64,000 nucleotides of DNA. Origin: Streptacidiphilus pinicola (lineage in GTDB: Bacteria; Actinomycetota; Actinomycetes; Streptomycetales; Streptomycetaceae). The notes under the pieces are model-generated. The model ran no database searches. It worked only from the letters and a program-made list of their open reading frames with translations, and was not told the origin of the DNA. Both the position numbers and the translations under genes were made by a program. The DNA lies in NCBI RefSeq assembly GCF_003258295.1, contig NZ_QKYN01000082.1, positions 1-64,000 on the forward strand, read 5' to 3'. How positions within the stretch are numbered: the stretch's first letter is position 1; every line of letters begins with the position of its first letter. This document shows positions 17,681-27,136 of this stretch, piece by piece.

Positions 17681-18066
17681 ACGCGATCGTGTACGACACC
17701 GGAGCCTTGATCGCCGCGGAGAGGAACGACCGGGCTTTCGTGGCCCAGCACGAGACGTTGCTCGTCGCGCGGGTCCGACCGTTGGTGCCCGCGGGCGTGC
17801 TGGCCCAGGCGTGGAACACGCGTCCCGCGGCGGCCGTTCTGCACCGGGTCCTTCGAGGTTGTGAAGTTCTGACCCTCACGGAGGAGCGGGCGAAGGCCGC
17901 AGCCGAGCTGTGTCGGCGCGCGGGTAGCTACGACGTGGTGGACGCGAGCGTCGTTCTGGCGGCGATCGAGCACCTCGATGCGCCCATCCTGACGGATGAC
18001 CTCGGGGATATCGAGAAGCTGGTTGAGGCTTCCGGACGCTCGCGGATCAAGGTCGCTCGCCCGTAG
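17677..18066 (+). CDS. PIN-domain toxin, VapC-like
   Basis: A 129-residue PIN domain, a metal-dependent RNase. Acidic residues seen are D7 (Y-D-T-G), D86/D89 (Y-D-V-V-D-A-S-V) and D107/D108 (L-T-D-D). The second canonical acid, a Glu about residue 40-45 in most VapC proteins, appears to be Gln44 in V-L-A-Q-A-W; E15 might substitute. This belongs to a divergent PIN group seen in actinobacteria, so activity is likely but not certain. GTG 17677 overlaps the antitoxin stop. The stop lies 14 bases before copy B of the flanking repeat. Confidence 0.82.
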   Translation: MNAIVYDTGALIAAERNDRAFVAQHETLLVARVRPLVPAGVLAQAWNTRPAAAVLHRVLRGCEVLTLTEERAKAAAELCRRAGSYDVVDASVVLAAIEHLDAPILTDDLGDIEKLVEASGRSRIKVARP

Positions 18067-18080
18067 TCGACTCAGCGTCA

Positions 18081-18112
18081 GAACGCGTGCGCGTGATGCC
18101 ATCCCTGCCTCC
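18081..18112 (-). repeat. Direct repeat copy B (relic start of the thioredoxin-NHL gene)
   Basis: It matches 17296-17327 at 29 of 32 bases. On the minus strand it has GGAGGCAGGG, then ATG and codons for MASRARV, after which the frame reads unrelated sequence. It is therefore an orphan gene start with a better ribosome site than the working copy. Confidence 0.85.
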
Positions 18113-18149
18113 GATGGCGTTCCCGGTGCGGGGGTGGCCGGGGAGCTTG

Positions 18150-18155
18150 GATAAT
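18150..18155 (+). promoter_or_regulatory. Candidate -10 (GATAAT) for the GNAT gene
   Basis: GATAAT is followed by seven bases and a GTG at 18163; this favours a leaderless GTG start over the ATG at 18154, which lies inside the hexamer. Confidence 0.4.
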
Positions 18156-18162
18156 GCGCGGC

Positions 18163-18741
18163 GTGCCCACACTTGTCGCGCCGACGGTGCCGTACGGTTC
18201 CCTCGCTTCGCGGGAGCAGCCCGTTCTTCCGGCCGGTGACGGCCTGCTGCTGAGGCCCTGGGCGGTCGACGACGCGCCCGCGGTGCTGGCGGCCTACCAG
18301 GATCCGGGGGTGCGGCGGTGGCACGCGCGGGGGATGGACTCCGTCGCGGAGGCCGAGGAGCAGCTCGACGCGTGGCGGGCCGGTTGGGCCGCCGAGCGGG
18401 AGGTGGGGTGGGCGGTGGTCGACGCCGTAGGCGGTGAGCTGTTGGGCCGCGCCGGGCTGAAGCTGCTGAACTTCGACGACGGCACGGCCCACGTCGCGTA
18501 CTGGACCGTGCCGGCCGCGCGTGGCCGGGGCGTCGCTCCGCGCGCCGTGGCGGCGATGACCGCCTGGGCCTTCGACGCGGCGGGCTTCCAACGGCTCGAG
18601 CTCGGGCACGCGGTGGCCAACACCGGCTCCTGCCGGGTCGCCGAGAAGACCGGGTTCGTGCTGGAGGGCGTCCGCCGCAGCGTCTGGCAACTCGATGACG
18701 GCCGGCACGACGCGCATCTCCACGCGCGTCTGCGGCCCTGA
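18163..18741 (+). CDS. GNAT family N-acetyltransferase, RimJ-like
   Basis: A 192-residue acetyltransferase. The acetyl-CoA loop is visible as V-P-A-A-R-G-R-G-V-A-P-R-A around 121-133, followed by the helix and the V-A-N-T-G-S-C-R-V-A-E-K-T-G-F segment typical of the RimJ/RimL group that acetylates protein N-termini or small amines. The substrate is unknown. The GTG at 18163 gives MPTLVAPTVPYG; an ATG nine bases upstream is possible. It is followed 29 bases later by a secreted protein gene on the same strand that has its own strong ribosome site. Confidence 0.82.
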   Translation: MPTLVAPTVPYGSLASREQPVLPAGDGLLLRPWAVDDAPAVLAAYQDPGVRRWHARGMDSVAEAEEQLDAWRAGWAAEREVGWAVVDAVGGELLGRAGLKLLNFDDGTAHVAYWTVPAARGRGVAPRAVAAMTAWAFDAAGFQRLELGHAVANTGSCRVAEKTGFVLEGVRRSVWQLDDGRHDAHLHARLRP

Positions 18742-18770
18742 CGGGACTTTCACCCTGGGGGGAGAAGAAG

Positions 18771-19508
18771 TTGAGGATCCGGCGAGCAAGAACGGCATGC
18801 GTGACGGTGATCGCCGCGTTGGCCTGTCTGTTGGGCGTGGGGGTCGGGCCCGCGCAGGCTTCCGCGGCGAAGAGCGGAACGTGGATCGGGCTGCGGGCGA
18901 GTGCGTCGACCGTCGACTACGGGGGCCTGGTGACGCTGACCGCGCACCTGGCGGCGACGCACTCCAGCCGGTTCGTGACGATCTACGCGAGCCCGCCGAT
19001 CACCGGGCCCGTGTACGTGTTGGCCAGCGGGAACGTGGACAGCCACGGCCTGTTCAAGGCCACCGTGCGGGCGACGGGACTGCTGAACGTCTACGCACGC
19101 TTCGCGGGTGACTCCGGTACGTGGCCGGCCACCTCGACGGAGGTGTGGGTGAACGTGCGGGCCGTGCTGCACCAGAAGCTGACCGGCCAGTACCGGACGG
19201 TCACCCTGCACGGCGGCCCCTACGCCGTCTTCCATCACGCCACCACGCCGGTGGACGTCATCACAGCGGTCCCCGCGGTCTGGGTCTACTCGGTCTCGCC
19301 GCTCGTGCAGAAGTTCTGGGCCGGGACGTGGCACACCGACAGCCACTACGGGAACCGCTGGTTGAACGGAAAGCCCGTCAAGGACGTGCGTCTGGACCAG
19401 GGCTTCACCGTCGGCGGGCTCTACCGGGTGAGCGTCGGCAGCATCACCCAGGAGGACGCGATCGTCCCCGGCCAGACCTCCTGGCTCTACTTCACCGTCA
19501 CGAAGTAG
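18771..19508 (+). CDS. Secreted Ig-like domain protein (paralog of 9551-10234)
   Basis: A 245-residue exported protein starting at TTG 18771 with GGGGGAGAAGAAG directly upstream. The signal peptide (basic start, hydrophobic 10-25, cleavage near AQASA) is clear. The mature part has the Ig-like segments YGGLVTLTAHLAAT, RFVTIYASP and ARFAGDSGTW, clearly related to the protein at 9551-10234, then a second beta-rich region ending in WLYFTVTK. No catalytic motif is seen. The ligand and role are unknown; a surface or extracellular binding function is inferred. Confidence 0.75.
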   Translation: MRIRRARTACVTVIAALACLLGVGVGPAQASAAKSGTWIGLRASASTVDYGGLVTLTAHLAATHSSRFVTIYASPPITGPVYVLASGNVDSHGLFKATVRATGLLNVYARFAGDSGTWPATSTEVWVNVRAVLHQKLTGQYRTVTLHGGPYAVFHHATTPVDVITAVPAVWVYSVSPLVQKFWAGTWHTDSHYGNRWLNGKPVKDVRLDQGFTVGGLYRVSVGSITQEDAIVPGQTSWLYFTVTK

Positions 19509-19529
19509 CCGACCCTTCGTGGACGCGGA

Positions 19530-19557
19530 GGCCCGCACCCGGCTTCGGGTGCGGGCC
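19530..19557. terminator. Bidirectional hairpin terminator
   Basis: A perfect 12-bp stem (GGCCCGCACCCG with its complement) closes a GCTT loop between the convergent secreted-protein and LAETG-protein genes. Confidence 0.88.
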
Positions 19558-19564
19558 ACGCGGG

Positions 19565-20335
19565 TCAGTTGTGCTGGCCGCCGCGACGGCGGGTGAGGAC
19601 GACCGCGCCCGCGCCGAGGGCGATGAGCGCGGCGGCGCCGCCGGCGATCAGGCCGGTGTCGGAGCCGCCACCGGTTTCGGCCAGGGTGCTGCTCGGGCTG
19701 GGCGACGGCGTCGCGGGAGCGGTGGACGTGCTCGGGGCCGGGGTGGGCTTGCCGGCGGCCACGACCTTGAACGTCGCTGCGGAGATCGAGACGCCACCGT
19801 GGCAACCGTGGAAGCCGGCGGGGAGACCCTGCGTTGCGTGGGTCGCGGGGCCGAGGTTGTCGCCGATGCTTGTGGCGACGAGGGCGTAGGTGCCGGTGGG
19901 CGTGCCCTTCGGGACGCTGACCGTCAGCGGGGCGGCGTCGACGTTGCCCGCGACCAGGTGGTCGTCGCCCGGGGACGAGATGTGGAAGCCGATGACGCCC
20001 TTCTCCATGTAGGGGAGGGTCATCCACTTGCCGCCGTGCTCACCCCGGATCGTGAGCGCGTCGTTGGGGCCGGCCGAGGTCGGGCCGGCGGTGAGGACCT
20101 CGGCGAAGGTGGACAGCGCCTTGCCGGAGACGTTGGTGAACGAGACGTGCGCGGAGACGGGCGCGCCGCCGGCGACCAGCGTCTTGCCGGCCAGGCCGGT
20201 CAGCGACGCGTTGATCTGGCAGGAGGACGTCGCGACGCTCTGCGGTGCGGCGGAGGCGACGGGGGCGGTGCCGACCAGGGCGGCGCCGGCCAGGGCCGCG
20301 ACCGCTATCGCGGTGCGGACAGGGCGGATCTGCAT
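19565..20335 (-). CDS. LAETG-anchored cell-wall surface protein (sortase substrate)
   Basis: A 256-residue surface protein: signal peptide (cleavage near ASAA, about 30), a beta-rich ectodomain with two widely spaced cysteines, a Pro/Thr/Ser-rich wall-spanning stretch (about 196-217), then LAETG, a hydrophobic helix and the basic tail TRRRGGQHN. LAxTG with Ala is the preference of class E sortases of actinobacteria, so it should be covalently linked to peptidoglycan. No sortase gene lies in the window. The ectodomain is not one I recognise. The ATG at 20335 has GAGGGATCC upstream. Confidence 0.85.
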   Translation of the reverse strand: MQIRPVRTAIAVAALAGAALVGTAPVASAAPQSVATSSCQINASLTGLAGKTLVAGGAPVSAHVSFTNVSGKALSTFAEVLTAGPTSAGPNDALTIRGEHGGKWMTLPYMEKGVIGFHISSPGDDHLVAGNVDAAPLTVSVPKGTPTGTYALVATSIGDNLGPATHATQGLPAGFHGCHGGVSISAATFKVVAAGKPTPAPSTSTAPATPSPSPSSTLAETGGGSDTGLIAGGAAALIALGAGAVVLTRRRGGQHN

Positions 20336-20489
20336 GGGGGAGGATCCCTCTCAGGACCAGGTCGCAGGTGTGCAAAGCGTGCGCGACCTGCGAGTCAGCT
20401 GTGACGGGTGGAGGGTAGCGTTCCGGTGGGCCGGGAAGCCAGACTAGGTTTCGTCACAGTGCGTGAACAGCGGCCCCGGTGAGGATCTG

Positions 20490-21749
20490 TCATGCGGAGG
20501 GCGCCTTGCCGGCGACGGCCCGGCCGCCCTCCAGGATCGCCGGGGTGGCCGCGGCCTGCGGGACGACGGGCGTCGCCCGCGGTCGCACGGCGCGGCGGTG
20601 CTGGAGGGCCGCCGAGAGCGTGGCGAGGGCACCGAGCAGCGCCGTGGTGGCGAAGCCGTAGCGGGCGTCGGAGTGGTCCGTGACGGTGGCGACGACGAGC
20701 ATCGCCACGATCGTGGCGGCCAGGCCGCCCGCGTTGGCGCGACCGAAGGCGCGGCCGATGGTGTCGGTGTCCGCGGTGGCCATCAGCAGGTTGCGCGAGG
20801 CGATCCGGGCCTGGCCGAAGACGAAGGCCCCGGAGGGGACCAGCAGGACGAGCCCGAGCACCCCGAAGAGCCCCTGCAGCACCATGAGGACGTTGCAGGC
20901 CAGGAAGCCCACGAGCGCGATCCGCAGATCGGGGTGACGCCGGGCCACCTGGCGGTAGACGGCGGCGGCGAGCAGGAAGCCGAGGCTGCCGAGCGCGTCG
21001 ACCGCGCCGAACGTGCCTGCGCCCCGGTGGAGTTCGGCGAGGACGAAGGTGGGCAGCAGCGCGTTGAAGACGGTGACGACGACGCTGCCCTGGGCGTAGA
21101 GGACGATCACCCGCCGCAGCGAGAGCGAGGTGACGGCCGTCGGTTCCGTCGTCGTGGCGGGCAGCGGCGTGCCCGGGGCCGGAGCCGGGGCGGGTCGGCG
21201 TGTGCCCACGAGGACGGCGCAGACCGCGGAGATCGCGAAGGTCGCCGCGTTGAAGACGAGCAGCGGGGGCGCGCCGAAGCGCTGCACGGCCAGGCCGCCG
21301 ACGGTGGCGGAGAGCAGCATGCCGGCCTGGGTGGCCGTCTCGAAGCCGCCGTTGAAGCGGCGCAGCCGGGCGCCCTCGACCCGCTCCTTGACCAACGCGG
21401 CGGAGACCGGCAGGAACAGCGCGCTGACCAGCGCGAGAGCGAAGTTGGCGCCGTAGACGCCGACGGCGGTGGAGCCGCCCGCCGCGAGCCAGACCGGCAG
21501 GGCCAGGGCGAGGCCGGCACTGGAGAGGTCGCAGCCGATCCACAGGCGTCGCCGGTCGAAGCGGTCGGCGACCCGTCCGAAGAACGGCGAGAGCAGGGCC
21601 TGCGGCAGCGCCACGGCGATGAACAGCCAGCCGACCGAGAGCATCGTGTGCTGTTGGCGGATCATCAGCAACGCCCCGCTGATCAGCTGGACGTTGTTGC
21701 CGAGCGCCGTCGCGAAGGCCGCGCCGAGGAGGAGCCGTTCGGTTCTCAT
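20490..21749 (-). CDS. Major facilitator superfamily transporter, probable drug efflux
   Basis: A 419-residue, twelve-helix permease. The loop between helices 2 and 3 has G-R-V-A-D-R-F-D-R-R-R, the MFS signature. The glycine-rich N-terminal helix and proline-rich central loop (about 187-205) resemble the MefA/enterobactin-exporter-like MFS group that exports antibiotics or siderophores. The ATG at 21749 follows TAGCTT by six bases with no ribosome site, suggesting a leaderless transcript. A perfect 11-bp inverted repeat with a 3-base spacer sits just upstream, so the gene is likely repressed until a ligand binds a regulator. No regulator gene is adjacent. Confidence 0.85.
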   Translation of the reverse strand: MRTERLLLGAAFATALGNNVQLISGALLMIRQQHTMLSVGWLFIAVALPQALLSPFFGRVADRFDRRRLWIGCDLSSAGLALALPVWLAAGGSTAVGVYGANFALALVSALFLPVSAALVKERVEGARLRRFNGGFETATQAGMLLSATVGGLAVQRFGAPPLLVFNAATFAISAVCAVLVGTRRPAPAPAPGTPLPATTTEPTAVTSLSLRRVIVLYAQGSVVVTVFNALLPTFVLAELHRGAGTFGAVDALGSLGFLLAAAVYRQVARRHPDLRIALVGFLACNVLMVLQGLFGVLGLVLLVPSGAFVFGQARIASRNLLMATADTDTIGRAFGRANAGGLAATIVAMLVVATVTDHSDARYGFATTALLGALATLSAALQHRRAVRPRATPVVPQAAATPAILEGGRAVAGKAPSA

Positions 21750-21755
21750 GCAGGG

Positions 21756-21761
21756 AAGCTA
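21756..21761 (-). promoter_or_regulatory. Candidate -10 (TAGCTT) for the MFS gene
   Basis: On the minus strand TAGCTT is followed by CCCTGC and the ATG at 21749. Confidence 0.45.
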
Positions 21762-21767
21762 CGGATC

Positions 21768-21792
21768 TTCCCTGACAACCATTGTCAGGGAA
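21768..21792. promoter_or_regulatory. Perfect palindromic operator upstream of the MFS pump
   Basis: TTCCCTGACAA (21768-21778) and its exact complement TTGTCAGGGAA (21782-21792) flank the spacer CCA. It lies 19 bases before the MFS start, about where the -35 region would be. A further TTCCCTG half-site lies on the minus strand at 21758-21752, next to the start. Confidence 0.75.
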
Positions 21793-21803
21793 GAGAAGGC
21801 GGT

Positions 21804-22397
21804 TCAGGAGGACGTCGGCAGTGGCGGGAGCGGGAGCGGAAGTCCCGGCAGGCCGTCGAGGCTCTGCCCGATGTGCTCCTTCTTGTGGAAGTAGGCGTCC
21901 AGGCTCTGGTCCGTCTCCCGCTCGAAGCGGGAGCGGTGCAGCGGCCGGTCCTCGTCGTAGGTCATGAACGGCACGGCGTAGCCGCAGGTGTCGCGGACCA
22001 GTTCCGCGGTGACCACGATGATCGCGCGCGGGCCGTGCGGGGCCGGGTCGATGGCGGGGAAGTGGGTCATCAGCTCCGGCCAGCGCGGGTCGTCGCGGAA
22101 GACGGGCTCGCCGCGCCCGTGCACCCGCACGATGTTCGGCGGACCGTCGAACGCGCACCACATCAGCGTGATGCGGCCGTTCTCCCGCAGGTGGGCGACG
22201 GTCTCGGCGTTGCTCCCGGCGAAGTCGAGGTAGGCCACGGTCTGTTCGTCGAGCACGGCGAAGGAGCCGCTGAGGCCCTTGGGCGAGAGGTTCACCGTGC
22301 CGTCGCCGGAGAGCGGCGCGGTGGCGGTGAAGAAGAGGTGCTGCGCCTCGATGAACTCGCGCAGCCGGCCGTCGATGCGTGCGTACGTCTTTCCCAT
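21804..22397 (-). CDS. Pyridoxamine 5'-phosphate oxidase-like (PPOX) flavin/F420-fold protein
   Basis: A 197-residue split-barrel protein. Landmarks are an early A-Q-H-L-F-F-T-A-T-A strand, G-T-V-N-L-S-P-K-G-L near 54-62, A-Y-L-D-F-A-G-S-N-A-E-T-V, and C-G-Y-A-V-P near 130-135, a set found in general-stress-type FMN- or F420-binding PPOX proteins rather than true pyridoxamine oxidases. The reaction and cofactor are uncertain. ATG 22397 follows GATGAT by six bases. It lies directly upstream of the MFS gene on the same strand, but the MFS gene has its own operator and promoter-like elements. Confidence 0.78.
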   Translation of the reverse strand: MGKTYARIDGRLREFIEAQHLFFTATAPLSGDGTVNLSPKGLSGSFAVLDEQTVAYLDFAGSNAETVAHLRENGRITLMWCAFDGPPNIVRVHGRGEPVFRDDPRWPELMTHFPAIDPAPHGPRAIIVVTAELVRDTCGYAVPFMTYDEDRPLHRSRFERETDQSLDAYFHKKEHIGQSLDGLPGLPLPLPPLPTSS

Positions 22398-22508
22398 GCC
22401 GCCATCATCCGGGGAGTCGGGGGTGCGCGGCCCGGAATTCCCCGCCCTCGGAATGCCGGGGGAACCGAATGGTTCGTGCGAGCATCGAAGAGGCATGAGG
22501 CGGACGAC

Positions 22509-22937
22509 ATGAGACGTGAGCAAGGGATGCGGCTGGCGGCCTTGGCGATTGCCGGCACGCTGCTGACGTGCTGCAGCGCCGGGACCGGCTCGGGAGCCGC
22601 CACGTCCTCCTCCCCCTCCGGTGGCGCGGGCTCCGCGCCGACCACGGCGCCGCCGACCTACCCCGGCGTGAAGGTGCCGATCACCGCCGTCCTCGTTCAG
22701 GACGGCGGCCTCAAACTCACCACCCAGACGCTCGGCGGCGGTTGCCGCCGTCTCTCCCTCCAGGCCCAGGAATCCGCGACGGACGTCCGCCTGACCCTCA
22801 CCGTGACCCGCCCCTCCGGCATCTGCCCGCCGTACGTCACCCTGGTCGAGGTCTCCACCACCCTCCACGCCCCGCTGGGCACTCGCCAGCTTGTCGACGC
22901 CTCCACCGGCCGTCCGATCACCTCGCGGAGCGGCTGA
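22509..22937 (+). CDS. Small lipoprotein or secreted protein of unknown function
   Basis: A 142-residue protein. The N-terminus is basic then hydrophobic and ends in L-L-T-C-C-S, a lipobox-like cysteine pair, followed by a Ser/Gly/Thr/Pro-rich linker (about 24-50) typical of actinobacterial lipoproteins. The remaining 90 residues are beta-rich with two cysteines, probably one disulfide. No family is recognised. ATG 22509 has GAGGCGGACGAC before it; an ATG at 22527 with AAGGG directly upstream is an alternative. It converges on the phosphotransferase gene with a 4-base gap. Confidence 0.65.
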   Translation: MRREQGMRLAALAIAGTLLTCCSAGTGSGAATSSSPSGGAGSAPTTAPPTYPGVKVPITAVLVQDGGLKLTTQTLGGGCRRLSLQAQESATDVRLTLTVTRPSGICPPYVTLVEVSTTLHAPLGTRQLVDASTGRPITSRSG

Positions 22938-22941
22938 GCCG

Positions 22942-23637
22942 TCAGGCGGGCCGGCCGAGCGGCCCGAGCAGGGCGAGCGCCTCGTCCAGGGCCGCGACCT
23001 CGGCCGCGCTGAGCGTCGGGTCGGCGGCGCGCAGGGCGCGGGCCCGGGCCAGGGCGGTGGGGTCGAGCGGGCCGAGCCGATCGAGGAACGGCTGCAGGAC
23101 CGCGCGGGCGAGGGTGGCGAACTCGGGCATGGAGACGGCCGCCTGGGCCAGGATCAGGGCGGACATGGCGCGGTCGAGGGCGGGCGGACCCTCCATGGTG
23201 TTGGCCCAGTCGATCACGACGGGGCCGTCGGGCGTCAGCATGACGTTCAACGGGTGGAAGTCCAGGTGCAGCACCCGGTCCGCCGGGTCGGTGGAGCGGT
23301 GCGCGGGGAGGGCGTGCAGCGACCGCAGCAGGGTGGCGAGCACGTCGCCGGCGGCGTCGGCGGAGACGGTACCGGCGGCGACGGCCTCGGCGAGGGTCGC
23401 TCCCGAGATGCGCTCCATGACCAGGTCCTGCCGCGTCGGGCCGGGCCAGACCCGCGGGACGGCGTAACCCTGCTCGAACAGGCGGGCCATGACCGCGAGT
23501 TCACCGGTGGCGTCACTGCCGTCGCGGTAACGCCGCAGTACCCGGCCGCCGGGGAGCGCATAGACGTCGGCGGTGCGGCCCGCGCCCAGCAGCGGTCCCG
23601 GTGTGCCCGCTGAGTCGGCCTCTTCCAGCGTGGTCAT
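22942..23637 (-). CDS. Aminoglycoside phosphotransferase (APH)-like kinase
   Basis: A 231-residue protein with a small N-terminal lobe and the catalytic motif H-L-D-F-H-P-L-N-V-M (catalytic Asp, metal Asn) followed by V-V-I-D-W-A-N-T with the metal Asp. This is the APH/choline-kinase fold. It is short for an antibiotic kinase and resembles the uncharacterised APH-like enzymes common in Streptomyces, so resistance cannot be inferred. The ATG at 23637 follows TACCGT by seven bases, suggesting a leaderless transcript; the open frame beyond has no start signal. Confidence 0.82.
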   Translation of the reverse strand: MTTLEEADSAGTPGPLLGAGRTADVYALPGGRVLRRYRDGSDATGELAVMARLFEQGYAVPRVWPGPTRQDLVMERISGATLAEAVAAGTVSADAAGDVLATLLRSLHALPAHRSTDPADRVLHLDFHPLNVMLTPDGPVVIDWANTMEGPPALDRAMSALILAQAAVSMPEFATLARAVLQPFLDRLGPLDPTALARARALRAADPTLSAAEVAALDEALALLGPLGRPA

Positions 23638-23644
23638 GCGGGAG

Positions 23645-23650
23645 ACGGTA
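23645..23650 (-). promoter_or_regulatory. Candidate -10 (TACCGT) for the APH-like gene
   Basis: On the minus strand TACCGT is followed by CTCCCGC and the ATG at 23637. Confidence 0.45.
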
Positions 23651-23800
23651 GCGCTGCCCGCGGCCGCGCCGAGGTCCGCACCCCGGACGCGGGGACGTCC
23701 GAGGAGGAGCTGTTCCGCGTGCCGTCGTGATGGGCTGAATCGTCCCCGGATGGCAGCATGGCCGATGACGTTCCGCCACATGCGAAAGAGGGACAGCGCG

Positions 23801-24307
23801 ATGAAGTTTCTGATGCGCGAGCGGGTCTTCGGTATCGGCGACGACCACTGGATCACCACCGAGCACGGCGAGAAGGCCTTCCTGGTCGACGGCAAGGCGC
23901 TGCGCATCCGGGAGACCTTCGAGCTGAAGAACCACGCGACCGGCCACATCGACGCCGTGATCAAGAAGAAGCTGATCTCCGTCCGCGACGCCATGGTCGT
24001 CGAGCGGGAGGATCACAAGATCGCGACGGTGAAGAAGAAGCTGATCACGGTCTTCCGCGACAAGTACCTCGCCGAGCTGGAGGACGGCGTCGGCGGCGGC
24101 GAGATCGAGGTGATCGGCAACTTCACCGACCACGAGTTCCATATGGAGCGCGACGGCCGCCGCATCGCCACGGTCAGCCGCAAGTGGTTCTCGATCCGCG
24201 ACACCTACGCGATCGACATCGCCGACGACCAGGACGTCGCGCTGCTGATCTGCGTCGCGGTCTGCGTCGATCACCTGAACGCCGAGGAGCACCACCGGGA
24301 GGCCTGA
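23801..24307 (+). CDS. LURP-one-related (tubby-like, YxjI-type) protein
   Basis: A 168-residue protein of repeated beta strands. The pattern of short strands around R-V-F-G-I-G-D, L-V-D-G-K-A-L-R-I-R-E-T-F-E-L, the K-K-K-L-I-S-V-R-D turn and H-E-F-H-M-E-R-D-G-R-R-I-A is that of LURP-one-related proteins, distant relatives of tubby and phospholipid scramblases. Bacterial members are uncharacterised. A membrane-phosphoinositide-like binding role is only suggested by fold. ATG 23801 has AGGG eight bases upstream; an ATG at 23765 is less likely. It ends 25 bases before the HspR element of clpB. Confidence 0.82.
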   Translation: MKFLMRERVFGIGDDHWITTEHGEKAFLVDGKALRIRETFELKNHATGHIDAVIKKKLISVRDAMVVEREDHKIATVKKKLITVFRDKYLAELEDGVGGGEIEVIGNFTDHEFHMERDGRRIATVSRKWFSIRDTYAIDIADDQDVALLICVAVCVDHLNAEEHHREA

Positions 24308-24332
24308 CGGCCCGGACGGGACCGCTCACAAG

Positions 24333-24353
24333 GTTGAGCGGAATAGACTCAAC
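24333..24353 (+). promoter_or_regulatory. HAIR element (HspR operator) of clpB
   Basis: GTTGAGC-N7-ACTCAAC closely matches the HspR-associated inverted repeat CTTGAGT-N7-ACTCAAG. TAGACT (24344-24349) inside it is a possible -10. HspR is known to repress clpB in Streptomyces, so heat-shock control is expected. Confidence 0.8.
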
Positions 24354-24421
24354 TTATGTCATGCTGGATCCAGCAGACATAGGCGAGAGTCCGGGTGCGA
24401 CCGGAGGAGGACCGAACACAC

Positions 24422-27016
<2,595 letters not shown>

Positions 27017-27060
27017 CCGCAGGGCTGAGGGCAAGGGCTGAGGCCAAGGGGTGACGGCCG

Positions 27061-27112
27061 GGCCCGTCCGCGTCCGCACCGGGGGTAAACCTCAGGTGGA
27101 CGCGGACGGGCC
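27061..27112 (+). terminator. Hairpin terminator after clpB
   Basis: A 15-bp perfect stem (GGCCCGTCCGCGTCC with its complement) encloses a 22-base loop, 44 bases after the clpB stop. Confidence 0.7.
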
Positions 27113-27123
27113 GGTTCTGTGTC

Positions 27124-27129
27124 TAGGGT
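27124..27129 (+). promoter_or_regulatory. Candidate -10 (TAGGGT) for the histidine kinase operon
   Basis: TAGGGT is followed by GCCGCCC and the ATG at 27137, with no ribosome site. Confidence 0.5.
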
Positions 27130-27136
27130 GCCGCCC

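Noticed and set aside
20399-20459. CTGTGACG/CGTCACAG inverted repeat as a Crp site
   Set aside because: The arms are 45 bases apart, far too wide for a Crp dimer; it may be chance.
20463-22937. An 824-codon plus-strand open frame
   Set aside because: Only its last 142 codons, the small lipoprotein, look real; the rest is antisense to the MFS and PPOX genes.
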